This document shows positions 1 to 11,995 of a DNA stretch of 64,000 nucleotides, one piece after another. The notes below the pieces were generated by a model. The model saw only the letters and a list, made by a program, of their open reading frames with translations, was not told the DNA's origin and made no database searches. The DNA is from Nepenthes gracilis (taxonomy: Eukaryota > Streptophyta > Magnoliopsida > Caryophyllales > Nepenthaceae), in NCBI GenBank assembly GCA_033239525.1, contig BSYO01000004.1, positions 1,364,001 to 1,428,000 of the forward strand, read 5' to 3'. Positions within the stretch are counted from its first letter, which is position 1, and every line of letters starts with the position of its first letter. Position numbers and translations under genes: made by a program.

Positions 1-485
1 CTCAACTCCGATGGTTTTGCCCGATTAGAGTGATGACTTCCTTCAGTGGATTGCATGTTATAGGAGCCCCCATCATGATCCGGAGGTCTCCGATCATTTC
101 TTGAGTAATGAGAATTTCGCCGCTCAAGGCTTTCCTCTTCAGATCTCAGGCCTAACCGGCTTTCTAATCATGAACGGCCTCCATCTTTGTTGTTGAAAAG
201 ATCCCTTCCTTGTTCAACAGTCCACTTTGCATTTCTCACCGAGCGTCTCCTCGTCTGGCTCCTTTTCAAGGTAGGAGTGCCTACGGTTAGAACTGAAATC
301 GCTTGTCTTTACTGCCCCAGTTGGGCACAAAGGATTTGGAACGCCTCCACCATATTTGCCATTCGATCATTCATCGTTTCCATCAAGATCATCTGCTGAT
401 CTTCCCCTCGACTACCTGCTGGAGGGTCATTGCTGGGGGAAGTTACGTCTTCAGGTGCATTTGTGTGACTTATGGTGTTCACCAT
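1..485 (-). mobile_element. Ty3/gypsy gag start, decayed fragment
   Basis: Read on the minus strand, an ATG at 485-483 opens a 58-codon frame beginning MVNTISHTNAPEDV and ending at a TAA at 311-309. It has a Q/M/N-rich stretch (EDQQMILMETMNDRMANMVE) typical of the N-terminus of plant gypsy gag polyproteins. Upstream on the same strand, at about 520-550, is ACGCCGTTTGTGGGAA, a motif that commonly precedes gag in plant Ty3/gypsy internal regions. Beyond the stop the frame is interrupted repeatedly, so this is a dead copy. The rest of the element lies off the left edge. Motif and frame are seen; the family assignment is by recognition. Confidence 0.6.
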
Positions 486-699
486 AGTTGGATGAGTGTG
501 GTGGAAAAGCTACCTTTTTGCTCAGAATTCCCACAAACGGCGTCAATGATACGTACCAGGGATCTGGATTCATAACAGGTCTTGATCACGCCCTTTTTGT
601 AAGTAGGATCTCCACTCCGTCTTTGAAAATCTAATACCTGCGCACTACAACTAAACCAATAATTAGAGTACAATTGGGGCAAGTTTTTCAAAAAATACT

Positions 700-1176
700 C
701 TGACATTCAAATCAATTCTTGTACAAAAATAGAGAGAAAAATTTTAAAAGAGAAAATTAGAGTGAATTCTTATTGGTCCAAGTATTTTATTCCAATTCAT
801 GTTCATATAGCAATCCAAGTAATGGGATTCACACTTGAGTGGCCTTATCTTTCATCATGGGTGTTCTTTCTTTTTATATGATGCCCAGACAGTTTAGTTT
901 TTGTCTGTCCATTTTTTCATAACTTATGACAACATGTGAATAGAATTAATTAAAGCGGTTAAGACTTCTGGAGTCCAACTGAAGCAGTTAAAGGCCTTCA
1001 AAATTAAACTGAGAGTTTCTGATCTTCGGTCGTGGGATCATGCACATGACCCAATAGTTCAATGAATGAAATTTTGTTAGGCATGTATTCTTGGGCCTCA
1101 ATGCTATCCAGCCAATTTCACATCATGTCCTTAGTGGCATTTCTTCATGTCGGCCCATTAATAGCTGTACTCATCA
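700..1176 (-). mobile_element. Probable 5' LTR of the left-edge gypsy element
   Basis: The segment lies just upstream, on the minus strand, of the gag fragment. Its right end reads TGATGAGTACAGC on the minus strand, matching the TGATGG-type starts of other LTRs in this window. It contains a TATA-like CATATAAAAAG near 868-878 and a GGCCCATTAAT stretch like the U3 of its relatives. The left boundary is uncertain: TG occurs at 701 and at 720. The target duplication cannot be checked because the other end is outside the window. Confidence 0.4.
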
Positions 1177-1484
1177 CTTATTATCCCTACTCTCATGTTT
1201 AATAAAAAATATTTTTTTATATGTAAGGTTAATAATTGATAAAAAAATAGTTAAAATTATAACCAAATAAATTTATAAAAAAATTAAGAATTAATTATAA
1301 TCTTTTAAAAGTTATTATTTTTATAAAAATATAAAAATTAATTAATTTGAGATAAATAAGTAAATTATATTAATTAATAAACAAATTTAATAATACTTGC
1401 AGTGTAAATACTACAGAATTTTCAATTTTATTATTAAAATATTATATTTAATAATTATTTTATTTTATAAAAATGTTTCAGTGG
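1177..1484. other. AT-rich intergenic spacer
   Basis: Very AT-rich DNA without a convincing ORF or repeat structure, between the gypsy remnant and the DnaJ gene promoter. Confidence 0.6.
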
Positions 1485-1708
1485 TCACGTGATTAACTCT
1501 CCGTACCCTGGGTCTGTCTGTCGGTTTCACGTGCCATTGGAACTCCTCCCTTAGAAACAAAAGAGGGATGTTTATTATCCAAAAAATAAATAATTATCTT
1601 CGGTATCACGTGATTAACGATCGTTAGATTGTTAGTTATATATAAATTCTGTTCACACCGCCACTAGGACATAACGCGACAAACAAGTATGAAACGGCGT
1701 CGTTTCAT
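1485..1708 (+). promoter_or_regulatory. Promoter of the DnaJ gene: three G-boxes, TATA
   Basis: Three CACGTG cores lie within about 125 bp (1486-1491, 1528-1533, 1607-1612). The first and third sit in an identical 13-mer, TCACGTGATTAAC, at 1485-1497 and 1606-1618. A TATA box (TATATAAAT) follows at about 1638-1646. Just downstream is the inverted repeat GAAACGGCGTCGTTTC at about 1691-1706, an AAACG-CGTTT motif common near plant transcription starts. G-boxes bind bZIP and bHLH factors; repeated perfect ones suggest light, ABA or stress control, which is inference. Confidence 0.55.
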
Positions 1709-2346
1709 CGACGTTGTTCACGCGTTCTCAGATGATGCTAATCCAGTGGTAAAATAGTCTTTTCACAGTGGCGACGAGCAAGATCCCCATACGGGCACCT
1801 GATGAACAGCTCCTTCCCCATCCGACGTTCACACAGCTGATGAAACGGAGATCTATCAACCTTTATACTCCAAGATTCTCACTTGAAGAAGAAGAAGAAA
1901 AGAATCCTCAATTTGTTCTAATTATTGTTGGAAGTCATTGTTCTTCTAGTTGATAAACTTCTAGACCCTCTCTCTCTTCCTCCCGCTCCAGATTTTGGTT
2001 TGTCCTGAGTATCAATTAATAGCAGTATACATTGTCAAAATCTGACTGCTTTAAGATTTAATTTCTCTAATTTCGCATACCATATGTCTGAAATTACTTG
2101 CTTGTTTCTATTGCGTCGCCCTTGATTTGTTTATCTGCTATTACCTAAAATTGATTTTCAAGTGGAATAGAGGAAATAAATTCATGTGCCAATCCATGGA
2201 GTTAAACGCTTTGTGTTGTTGTTGCCGTTCTATGATTTATTGTCTTTGAAGAACTTCGATTTGTCTGTATATTTTCGCCCTGGCGGATTCGTGTTTTTTT
2301 GAAGTGAACTGAGTGCTTGATTATCTGAACAGGAATATTATTGAAA
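1709..2346 (+). other. 5' leader with probable UTR intron, DnaJ gene
   Basis: The region between the TATA box and the ATG at 2347 has in-frame stops and T-rich intron-like sequence from about 2000. It ends with an acceptor-like CTGAACAG at about 2332, thirteen bases or so before the ATG. A 5'UTR intron is therefore likely; its donor could not be fixed. A 61-codon frame starting at GTG 1768 is probably leader sequence, not a gene. Confidence 0.45.
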
Positions 2347-5300
2347 ATGGTGAAGGAGACTGAGTATTATGAATTGCTGGGAGTCAGTCCGGATGCCTCA
2401 GCGGCAGACATTAAAAAGGCCTACTATGCCAAGGTAAAGCCTCTACTTCTGCTTCTGCTTATTCTTTTGTTTCAAATAATCGACTTGAGTCTTTGTGAGT
2501 CTTTTTTTTTCAACAGATGATAATGGTATATATTTCGGATTTAATGATTGATTATGGCAGTTACACAGAATGGTCTCTGTTTTGTTGGTTGATATGGTGT
2601 CGTTCTCGATGAGTTTGCCTGATTATTCTCCGTGCTGAGGAACCAACTCATCTCAACTTAGTCCAAGAACTTTGGCTATTAGATCAGCACAAGTACAATT
2701 TTGTATTCTAAAATGCTTCCTGGCCGCAAAATACCCTTTGAAATTTGTGTGTGGCTATTAATCACATGCCTATCCAAATATCCTTTGGAAATGAAGCATG
2801 GATTGGACATATGTCCACCTCTTACCTAGTGTAGAGATATAACTTTGAGAATATGGGTTTTCAAGGATAGGAGCTTTAGACTTCATGGTATAAAAACGGC
2901 TCTAATACCGTAACAAAGTACCACCTCTTCCCAAAAATAGTTTGATTGCTGAATTAACTTTAAGATGGATAGGGGGTTTTTGTGGAGCTTTCCCCCTTGA
3001 GCAAATATATGTTCCATATTGACTATGGATGAAAATATCGATATTTGTATCGGTTCTGGTCGTATCAGTATTGGACATATCAGATAATATCATTGGTATC
3101 TAATATATTGATGAGAAAAAAATTCAAAAAATCGTAAGTTGGAGGGGCCATGTTGAACATATCGTTATATTATCACAGTATCGGAAAATATTTGTGTAGA
3201 AAAATCCTAATACCAATATATATCGGCCGATATTTGCATTCATGTTATTGACTAAAGGTACCAACTATACTTCTCAAAGAAGTGAAGTGTGATATTGGAA
3301 ATGCATCAATATGTGTGAATTCAATATTCTCTTGCAGATTTAAGACCATTATATGTACTAAAATTTTAATAGGTGTTTTGTTGCTGAAGTTTAAAGTTTA
3401 AATTTTAAAATTTGTTTTTAAGTTTGAAATTGTAAGTGATGTTTTTAAAAAAATAATAATAATAATAAGTTCTGAAAGATGTGAATAACATTTCTAGGTT
3501 TGAAACTTATGCTGATATTCTAGAAGGTTGGTGTCAACTGGGATCCCTTGAGAAGAGGATCAAGTTGGCCAAGCCCTTAAGTTTTAAGAGGAAAAAATCC
3601 ATTTATTTGCTGTAATTTTAAAGTTTAAAAATTTCTAGGCTTCTCAGAGACTGGACTGTGTCATAAGGAAATCAACTGTGGTTTGGTTTTATCAGTTGAT
3701 TGCATGGTTGATTCCTCGAATATTTGGCTAACATGGTGACATCAATGTTCAAATCGATATTGCTTCCGCATAGGCATTGACATAACCCAATTTAAGATTC
3801 CCAAGTTCACATTGGAGCCAATGACTAAGTGATGATTTTATTTTTCTTTCAGAGTTGTAGGAAATTTAGGAAATGTAACAGTTGGAAGCTTCTCTTAATT
3901 ATTTGGAGTTTCCATTGTCTAGGAAGTTGCTTTCGGATCAAGTAAAATTGTTCCCTGTCAAATTCCCTTTTTTAATCTGATTATGTTTCTGTTTTAGAAT
4001 AGAATTGTATTTGTTTGGGTTTTTTCCTCGGTGCCAGGATCTGGTCCTGCATCACATGGAGTCTGTAAGTGGAGCTTAATGAAGTTCTATTCTGTTTCCC
4101 TTCAGGCAAGGCTAGTTCACCCTGATAAGAATCCTGGAAATCCAAAAGCTGCTCAGAATTTTCAGGTAAGGTACTTTGTAACCTACATTGTGGAAAAAAA
4201 AAAATGCTAAATTACTTATGTAACAGATAAGAAATGGGAAATTTATCAGCTGAATTATTTATTGCTTTAATCATGTAATTTCTTTTCTAATAGTAGACTG
4301 GTCATTTTTTGGAATGACAACACTATTGATGAATTAAGTTATTCTTGTCCTGCTTAACAGCTTGGTTTACTGTTGAGTTATTTTCTTGTTATGTTAATTT
4401 CGGTGGGAAAAACTATTTCCTTTGAATGGGTTAATGTGGAATCTGATATACTATTTATTGTGTAATTGTGAAGTTACTTGGTGAGGCTTACCAGGTCCTA
4501 AGTGATCCAGAGAAGCGAGAAGCATATGATAAGTTGGGAAAGACAGGAGTACCACAGTAAGTCTTTGCAGACTTTAAAGACTGCAATTTGTGCATTTTCT
4601 TTTCCTAAAAGTTTACATTTCCTCGTGGTGCCCTGCTTACCCTCTTAGAGACCTCTGATGAAGGATTGATGCTTTGGTTACTCTATCTACAGGGCATTGT
4701 TTCTTCTCTTTGTATTATGTTCCTCCCCTGCTAGATTTTATTCTAATCTCTTGTTGGTTATTGGTTTGATATATGATAATTTCTCTGTTTCTACCTTGTT
4801 TCTTTATCAACATTTCTTTGTTAGGGACTCCATGATGGATCCAGCAGCTGTATTTGGGATGCTTTTTGGGAGTGATTATTTTGAAGATTATATAGGGCAG
4901 CTTGCACTGGCATTTATGTCATCAGTTGAGCTTGAAGAGGAGTCTACAGACCCTGAAATCCGACAGCAAAAAATCCAGGAGAGGATAAAGGTGCTCTATT
5001 TGTGCTGCTATTAACTAATTGATTGACCAATGTGCTCGCATGCCAGTCCTGACCTAGCAATTTTGTTGCACAGGTTTTTCATCAGGAAAGACAAGAGAGG
5101 CTTATAACCATTCTAAAAGGCCGCCTTCAACCATATGTTGATGGCCGAATGGATGAATTTGTAGAATGGGCCAAGTCAGAAGCATCTCGTCTCTCAGAAG
5201 CTGGTAACTTCTTTCCCACTGTCATCATGATGCTAATTTTCATGTAATAGAGTTGTTACAATGATGGGCAGGTGCAGAAAACATCATAAGCGAATAGATG

Positions 5301-8300
5301 TCTTTGTCAGTGTCTGCTGCCATTAAGATTAACTGAAGTTGATATTAATTCATATCACTACTGATAAGAAATTATCAATTTATATCACTAAGGATGTGGC
5401 ATGTCGGATTGGTTTTCAAATGCATCAGCATAAGAGAGACTCAAATCTGAAGACCTGATGAGGTTGGGAAAATTTAAGTTCTTTTTGGTTTGTTGGAGAA
5501 TTTTTTCTTAGAAAATTTGCATGCCGAATTATTGGTGGTGGTTGAGCAGTAGTGCGTTTTTGCAATGGGTTGTTGGTCATGGTCATGGTTGTGGAATGGC
5601 GATGGTGGTGGATGGTGTGATGACAGTGGTAGTGTGGTGGTGTTGGTGTTGAGGTGGCAATGCTACAGAAAATGTGTTGGGTTGGAGGTGATGCTGGTAG
5701 TACTAGTGTTGGAATGTTGGTGGTAGGAGATCAACTTCCTTCCTAATTAAAGGAAAAAAATTCCTTCTAAATGCAAAAGAAAAAAACTAACCTTGGAACC
5801 TGAAGGAAACTTCTGATCTTTTCCGTACTTCAGAAGTTGTGTACCATATGATTTGTTTCTTGCTTTGTAATTCTGATATGATTGTGTTGCATTGATCAAT
5901 AACTATTATCACTGCCAGCAGCGTTTGGAGAGGCCATGCTGCACACCATTGGTTATATCTACACAAGACAAGGTGCTAGAGAAATAGGGAAGGGCAAAAG
6001 GTATATGAAAGTGCCATTTTTAGCGGAATGGGTGAGAGACAAAGGACACTGGATAAAATCGCAGGTGATGGCAGCTTCAGGTATAATGTTTCTGCTATTG
6101 GAAGGATCCATCATGCAAGAAAAGAACTGAGAAAAAACAAAGCAAAGAGAAAACGTTATTGTTAGGTCATTTGTTTTGTATATTATGAACTCCTTCTCTC
6201 TATGGATTATAGGAGCTGTGTCATTAATTCAGATACAAGAAGATCTAATGAAACTGAGTCAAGGAGAAAACAAAGAAGAAAACTTGCTGAAAGCCCTGGA
6301 AGATAAGAAAGATGCCATGGTCAATTCTCTTTGGCAGATCAACGTTGTTGATATAGAGACAACCTTATCACGTGTTTGCCAAGCGGTGAGATCAACTACA
6401 TTTTGCTAGCAATTTGGAATGCTGTTAAACATGGTGTTGGCACATTCACTTAATCCTTTATTATTGTTAATTGACATATTGACAGCAATACTGCATTCTG
6501 TGAAAGCTTTCTGATCCTTTATCATGCCATTTAGTGAGAAAGAAACAAGCATATCATCCTTAAATGCCTATATTTCCACTCTGGTCAGTGCATGAGAAGG
6601 GATGCTGCAATTCTTAGGGCAAATTGAGTGTCAGCTGAGTCTTCCTAAATATATTAGGTTCATTTTGTTTAAGAAGCTAGAAAGATTCCTGGTCTCTTTG
6701 TTTTATGTATCTAGAAAATGACAAGCAAGTTTTTCCAGTTGGTCAGATTTTGCCACCTTTACCTCTGAAACATGATGCAGCGAGCTGCCTTTATAAGGCT
6801 TTTCACAGTGGCAGAACCAGTACATTATTGTGGGGTTTGAAGGTGGGGATCAGGAGATGAGTACATTAGCTGTAGCATCACGAATGTTTCTAGTTAATTT
6901 TTTTCTGGTTTTCATGATCTGGGCAGCTAGCGGTGGGCTGATTGGTCTGGGTCATGATAACGACGGTGCCAGGAAAATAACTTCCTGAACTTTGCATCAT
7001 TTCAGTTTGAAAACATTTAGAACTAAAAGAATGACTGACAAGGAGGAGAAAGGACAATTCACATGCAATATATTCCATTCAGTCTTAGAGATAAACATTT
7101 ATGTTCACTCAGAGCTCTTACTAGACCCCCTAGTAATTGAACTCAATCGAGTGGGCTTCTCAAAGAGAGTATGGATACCCAAAGTCTTCAAGAATCCTCT
7201 CATTTAGCCTATGTTATCAGAGATTGTGTTCAACAAGAAAATCTCCCCCCCCCCCCAAATAACCGAGGCAGAGGCTATGTTTGTGGGCTGAGATGTTTTG
7301 GTCCTCCCAGTGGGAGATTCTCACGTCCACCCAATGTTAGGATTGGAAGTTGGATGGACGCATAGTAGAGATGGAATGTCCATTTAAATAATTGATGGAA
7401 TATCCATTGTTCATCCACGTAACTTTTAATTTTGACTGTTAAGGGATGTGGGAGCTTTTATAATGGGAAAATCTTAACATCTCTCATTTATGTGGGAGTT
7501 ATGATGCTACTGGACTGGACTTAAAATGCCCATGTTGTTTATGTAAAAACGGATGCCCTTATCTATGAAAAAAGGGAAAAAAAAAAAAAAAAACCAGAAA
7601 TAGCCAGTATGAAAGTAGTTGTAAATTGTCATAAATTGTTGCTTTTGTCAGTAAATATTTCCAAAATAATATATGTAGAGTTCTTGGATTTTACCGGGAC
7701 ATGGAGTGTGAATTTGCTTTGGATAGGTTCCTGCATTTGGCAAAAACAGCCAATCATGGACATGTGTTTATATATTTAGGGTTATATGTCACATTCTAAG
7801 ACTTATCTTACGTCTTTCATGGCTGTAATTGAATAGGGAAGAGATATTTGTTGAATAAGTTGAAATTCCTAATAAAATCTGGCGGAGGAGAATGACTAAT
7901 TAACTTGTGCCTTATGTTTCAGGTTCTCAAGGACTCTACTGTTTCAAAGGATGTTCTTAGGGCACGGGCCAAAGCTTTGAAGAAACTTGGGACAGTATTT
8001 CAAGTAAGTTTTTTTCTTTTTTGGTCTTATCTGATGTGCGAATGATAGTCTTCAAAAATCGGTAGCCCACTGCCATCTCTGTGTTAAACACCATTCCTCG
8101 ACTAGCTTGTTCATGAACTAAGGTAGACAAATGTGAGAGTTTTTAAGAAACAGGTGGGCAGGGCAGATAGAATTGTCACCATATAACCTAGTGTCACGGG
8201 TTCAAGCCATGAAAATGGCTCTTGCATAATGTAAGGTAAGGCTGCGTACAATAGAACCAAAAATTGTGCGACCTTTCTCCAAAGTCTGGGTATAGCGGGA

Positions 8301-9158
8301 TATCTTTGGGATTAGTGTCGAGGAGTGTTAAGAAAAATGCAGAGATATTTCTATTTCTTGACAAGATTGAGAAGGGATATGGCTCAGCGATAACGTGACA
8401 TTGTTAAAGTCATTAGTTTGAGATTAATTATCTTATGCATCATGTAAGTTATACCTAGAGCTATAATTCTAAATCTTGGGGAGCAGGTTTACATTTTTTT
8501 AAGTGGATTTTATTCCTCCATTTCCATCAATAAGCATCAATCTTCAGACAACACTTACATGTTGAGTTAATTGTGAATCATAATGTTAGAACATCAAATA
8601 TGTATAAAAAGTAAACTGAATGTTATGTTAAGATTGATGAGTGGAGCCATACGAAAAAATATGATGATAAATGATGATATTTGTTAAAATATTTAGAAGT
8701 TGCACATATCAAAAATAAGTGGATGGAATGACATCTAGAGTGGTTCAAATATTTAAAAAGTGTGTAGGCCAAATAGAGCGCATGGGAAAAAAGGATGAAT
8801 TAGTTATGATTAAAAGAAATATACAATGAGGTAGGCCTGTAAAACATTATTTAAAATTAATTCTACTTTCAGAGAATTTGATACTAAATCGAGTAGAAAG
8901 ACAAATCAGATTAATTTGTCGATCATATTTGTTGGGACTTTTACGCCCTATTGTTGTTATTATATTGTATGATGCATCAATCCTCAAGAAATGAAAATTC
9001 ATCCGAAGCTGAATTACAACCCAAATGTGGAATACTTTACATATGGTTTCGGGTCATGTTTCAAATGCTGTCAGGGTGCCAAGACTCCATACAAGAGGAG
9101 AAACAGTCTTCGTTTCGAAGGTGTCAGCTCGGCTGATGCTGCTTCTGCATCCAAGTAA
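2347..9158 (+). CDS. Type III DnaJ chaperone with DnaJ-X domain (dnaJ 10-like), nine exons
   Basis: Exons fitting GT-AG and phase: 2347-2433, 4106-4165, 4474-4556, 4825-4990, 5074-5203, 5922-6080, 6213-6385, 7923-8003, 9075-9158. Together they encode 340 aa, a normal length for this family. The J domain (about residues 5-70, starting [18 protein letters not shown]) carries the HPD motif at 34-36, needed to stimulate Hsp70 ATPase. There is no G/F region or zinc finger, so it is type III. The rest matches the plant DnaJ-X family: [16 protein letters not shown] after the J domain, then [33 protein letters not shown] and [11 protein letters not shown]. No signal peptide or membrane segment is seen, so a cytosolic Hsp70 co-chaperone is likely. 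The frame is intact. Its introns are loaded with transposons. Exon 9 (ending SADAASASK) is the least certain exon. Confidence 0.92.
3026..3245. mobile_element. 220-bp MITE with 9-bp target duplication (Mutator-type)
   Basis: Lies in intron 1 of the DnaJ gene. It is flanked on both sides by the identical 9-mer TATTGACTA (3017-3025 and 3246-3254). Its ends are imperfect inverted repeats: the left reads TGGATGAAAATATCGATA, and the right, reverse-complemented, reads ACATGAATGCAAATATCGG. A 9-bp duplication is the hallmark of Mutator-superfamily insertion. It has no coding capacity. Related AT-rich sequence with TATCGATAT-type motifs occurs near 10320-10590 and 48040-48260. Confidence 0.7.
5520..5725 (+). 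repeat. GGT/GTT-rich low-complexity tract
   Basis: Intron 5 of the DnaJ gene contains a run of irregular TGG/GGT/GTT triplets (TGGTGGTGGTTGAG, GATGGTGGTGGATGG, GTGGTGGTGTTGGTG). The tract is strongly G+T on the plus strand, an imperfect trinucleotide microsatellite. Confidence 0.6.
7242..7256. repeat. Poly-C tract in intron 7
   Basis: A run of C residues in intron 7 of the DnaJ gene, next to sequence (AACCGAGGCAGAGGC) not related to the exons. Its length may be affected by sequencing error. Confidence 0.5.
8165..8325 (+). mobile_element. tRNA-derived SINE (Au-SINE-like)
   Basis: Lies in intron 8 of the DnaJ gene. It has a pol III B-box-like GGGTTCAAGCC (8198-8208). Next comes GGCTCTTGCATAATG, then GTAAGGCTGCGTACAATAG and a degenerate TATAGCGGGA...TTAGTG tail. 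This order (B box, CTCTTGC, AAGGCTGCGTACAATAGA, AGCGGGAG) is the recognised layout of the Au family of plant SINEs. It is diverged and probably old. Confidence 0.7.
8640..8945 (+). mobile_element. Decayed LINE (non-LTR retrotransposon) 3' tail
   Basis: Lies immediately after the SINE in intron 8. Translated fragments in shifting frames match the conserved end of plant L1-type reverse transcriptase ORFs: EWFKYLKS (like RLRWFGHVQRR), an RGRPKKT-like remnant (GGTAGGCCT), then [18 protein letters not shown] (like ENLIFDRIEWRKTIHVAD). There are several stops and frameshifts, so it is non-functional. Confidence 0.6.
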
Positions 9159-11522
9159 ATATTTTCTGCTTTCCCTAGATCTGTTGGCTCCATCGTCTTC
9201 TTGTTTGAGGTGTGATTAATGCTACCCTACTACTCTGTTGAATTGATGTCTGTACTGCTGTCTTCTTATGGATGCGGTACTTGCCATCTTACAGTCCCCA
9301 TATTGAAGGCATGCATTTTTTGTTCGTTTGAAGGAAACATTTGCTAGGGTGTCATGTATATCTAATCGTAAAAATAGGACCCGCTTAAGGTTCTTTGAGT
9401 GAAAAGGTTTTCATATTCATCCAACCATTAAGATTAGAAGTTGGATGAATAAACGAATAATATTGAATAGCATTTTGCATAGACCCAAGTGGTATGGCCT
9501 TTCCATAGACATTATGTGCAGCAATAGTTTCATGTACTGAACCGTCTATTATGTCTGTACATGTACATGGCAAGTGGTTTAAACTTTAAATTTAAGTTCA
9601 TGAAATTATCTCGGCTCTCGAAAAATGATTGATCGGTTCGATTCCGATCATTGGTGATTGGAAAATGAAAAGAATATCGAGTTTAGAACGTTGATAATAG
9701 GGGAGAAGAAAGTCGACGCAGAAAATAATAGTGGGCCCTGTTAATAAGGTATAATCAGTTAAATGTCAAAAATTGGGTTCACGCGGTAGCTTTGATGATT
9801 AATTAATTAGAGTAGTCGGACCGGTGAAAGAAAGGTAGCTTCGAGTGGAGAAGAAAGTCGACGTAGTAGGTGGTTGTAATTTTATAGGATGTAATTTAAT
9901 CAAGAAATATTTTTGAAAATATTTTATATTTTTTTAAATAATATAATATTTATTTAATTATAATAATAAATTTATATAATAATAAATAAATAAATGATAT
10001 ATCATATCAGAATAATAAATAATGTGTGATGGGCCATCTTTTAATTACTTATCCAAATAAAAAAAAAAAAAAAATTGATGGGTTATCTTTTAAACATTGC
10101 TCAATTTTAGCAACCGTGGAAGTTAAAGAAAGTACCACAAATTTCTAAGGTGCTTAAATAATTGCTGTTTTTAATTACGAAATAAATGGTGTTTAATTGA
10201 ATGTGAAACATGTAACTGAGAGAACAATTTTTTAGATGCTTGCTGAAATTTGGGAAGTAAATATTTTTCTTAAAATTTTAAGCAACGGCAAAATTATACT
10301 TTGAATCGGAGTCAATTAAATGAAATGGGTCGATTATATAGATAAAAATATTGATATTATTTGTGATTATATCAGTATTGGATATATTAAATTATATATA
10401 TTAATATTAAATATATTTATTAAAAATATTTTTAAGCAGACAGGCTATATTAGTTAATATATTGTTTTTATTGGCTAATGTAAAAATATATTATAATATT
10501 ATTGAGGTGCCGATAATTGGTTTTCGATGGCCTTAATATCAATATATATTAATCAATATGTATCATATCAGTTGATATATCTATTAATGAGCTATTGTAT
10601 TTTTTATTAAGAGGAAGACTGTGCTTTAAAAAAATTAGTCTATTTTCCAGCCAATTTTCTTTAAAGATAAAATAAGAGAATGTATATTATGCTACTTTAG
10701 TATAGTCTGTGGTGCTAAAGTCGAAATAAAAAAAAAAAAAGTGAGATTTGTTTAGATATTTTTATTAATATTCAATCTAAAGAAGATTTATTATATCCAA
10801 TGGCATTAGATCATTACACTATTATAATTAATTGGATTATTTTCTTTACAGGAGCTGTTATTTGCTGTTCTTTTTCTGATTTTTTATCCAAATTTCCTGA
10901 AGATTTAATAACTTATTAAAAAGAAATTCTAGAAAAAGTTATAATTATAATTTCCCATAAAAAAAATTCTCAGGTGCCTTTAAAATTTAAAATATATATT
11001 TTTTTAATTTTTCAAATTGTCTGATTGCCCCACCTCACGCATCTATAACAAACATTGTAAAAAAATAATAATAATAATAATAAAAGAAATTAATTAAGCA
11101 AACTAATCAGCCACTACTTGAGGCTTTAGTGCAAAGGGAGAAGACTAACATGAATAATAAATAAATTAGGGGAATTAGTGCTTCTCTTCCTGTATTCTCC
11201 ACCAGTGTCCTATCAGTGGGCTATTTGGTAGGTTGTCTTTGTCGTTAAGGGTGATAATTGAAACCACTGGTCTTCCACAAAGCCTATTTTAGGGTAATCA
11301 CTTCAATCAACCCATCCTCTCCTTATAAATTAAAGCACACTTAATAAATATCCAATATCTCCTTTTAAAAAAGGTTAGGCTTCATCTATTATTGGAAGTT
11401 ATTTTATACCAATATACTAACCATTGAGATAATATTCATTTCTATAATGTTTGGGATAAGACAGCATTCTTTTAGCCTATTGTTTTTTCTCCGTGGGTAA
11501 ATTCATCAGTTGGCTTTTTCCT
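9159..11522. other. Intergenic region, AT-rich
   Basis: No gene is seen. 9412-9456 is a short hairpin (TATTCATCCAAC ... GTTGGATGAATA) of the same family as the MITE at 15037-15168. 10320-10590 is AT-rich with repeated TATCAG/GATAT motifs and may be a decayed relative of the intron-1 MITE; no target duplication was found there. Confidence 0.5.
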
Positions 11523-11995
11523 TTGTCGACATTGATCGAGATAACATTTGAGGATTAGGATCGTTTGAGCAATTCACATAATCATTATCCTCTTATCCAC
11601 ATATTTTGACCAATTTAAGGCCTGTTATTCTTATTTGTATATTTTGGCATCTTATCCACGTATTTTGACCAATTTAAGGCCTATTGTTCCTATCCGCGTA
11701 TCTTGTCGACATTGATCGAAATAACATTCAAAGATTAGAGTTGTCGAGCAATTCACATAATCATTAACCTCTTATCCACATATATTGACCAATTTAAGGT
11801 CTATTATTCATATCCGCATATTTTGACCAATTTAAAGTTTGTTGTTCTTATCCGCATATTTTGGCCTCTTATGCACATATTTTGTCGACATTGATCGAAA
11901 TAACATTTGAGGATTAAAGCTGTCGAGTAATTCACATAATTATTAAACTCTTATCCATATATTTTGACCAATTGAAGGTCTATTGTTCTTATTGA
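11523..11995 (+). repeat. Tandem repeat, about 180-bp unit, 2.6 copies
   Basis: The phrase TTGTCGACATTGATCGA(A/G)ATAACATT recurs at 11523, 11703 and 11882, a spacing of 180 and 179 bp. Each unit continues with a GAGCAATTCACATAATCATTA-like stretch. It then has one to three sub-repeats of CTTATCCACATATTTTGACC followed by AATTTAAGGCCTATTGTTC. The array is therefore a higher-order repeat built from a shorter unit of about 50 bp. Confidence 0.8.

Noticed and set aside
1768..1953. 61-codon frame starting at GTG in front of the DnaJ gene
   Set aside because: Begins at GTG, has no recognisable domain, and sits where the 5' leader should be.
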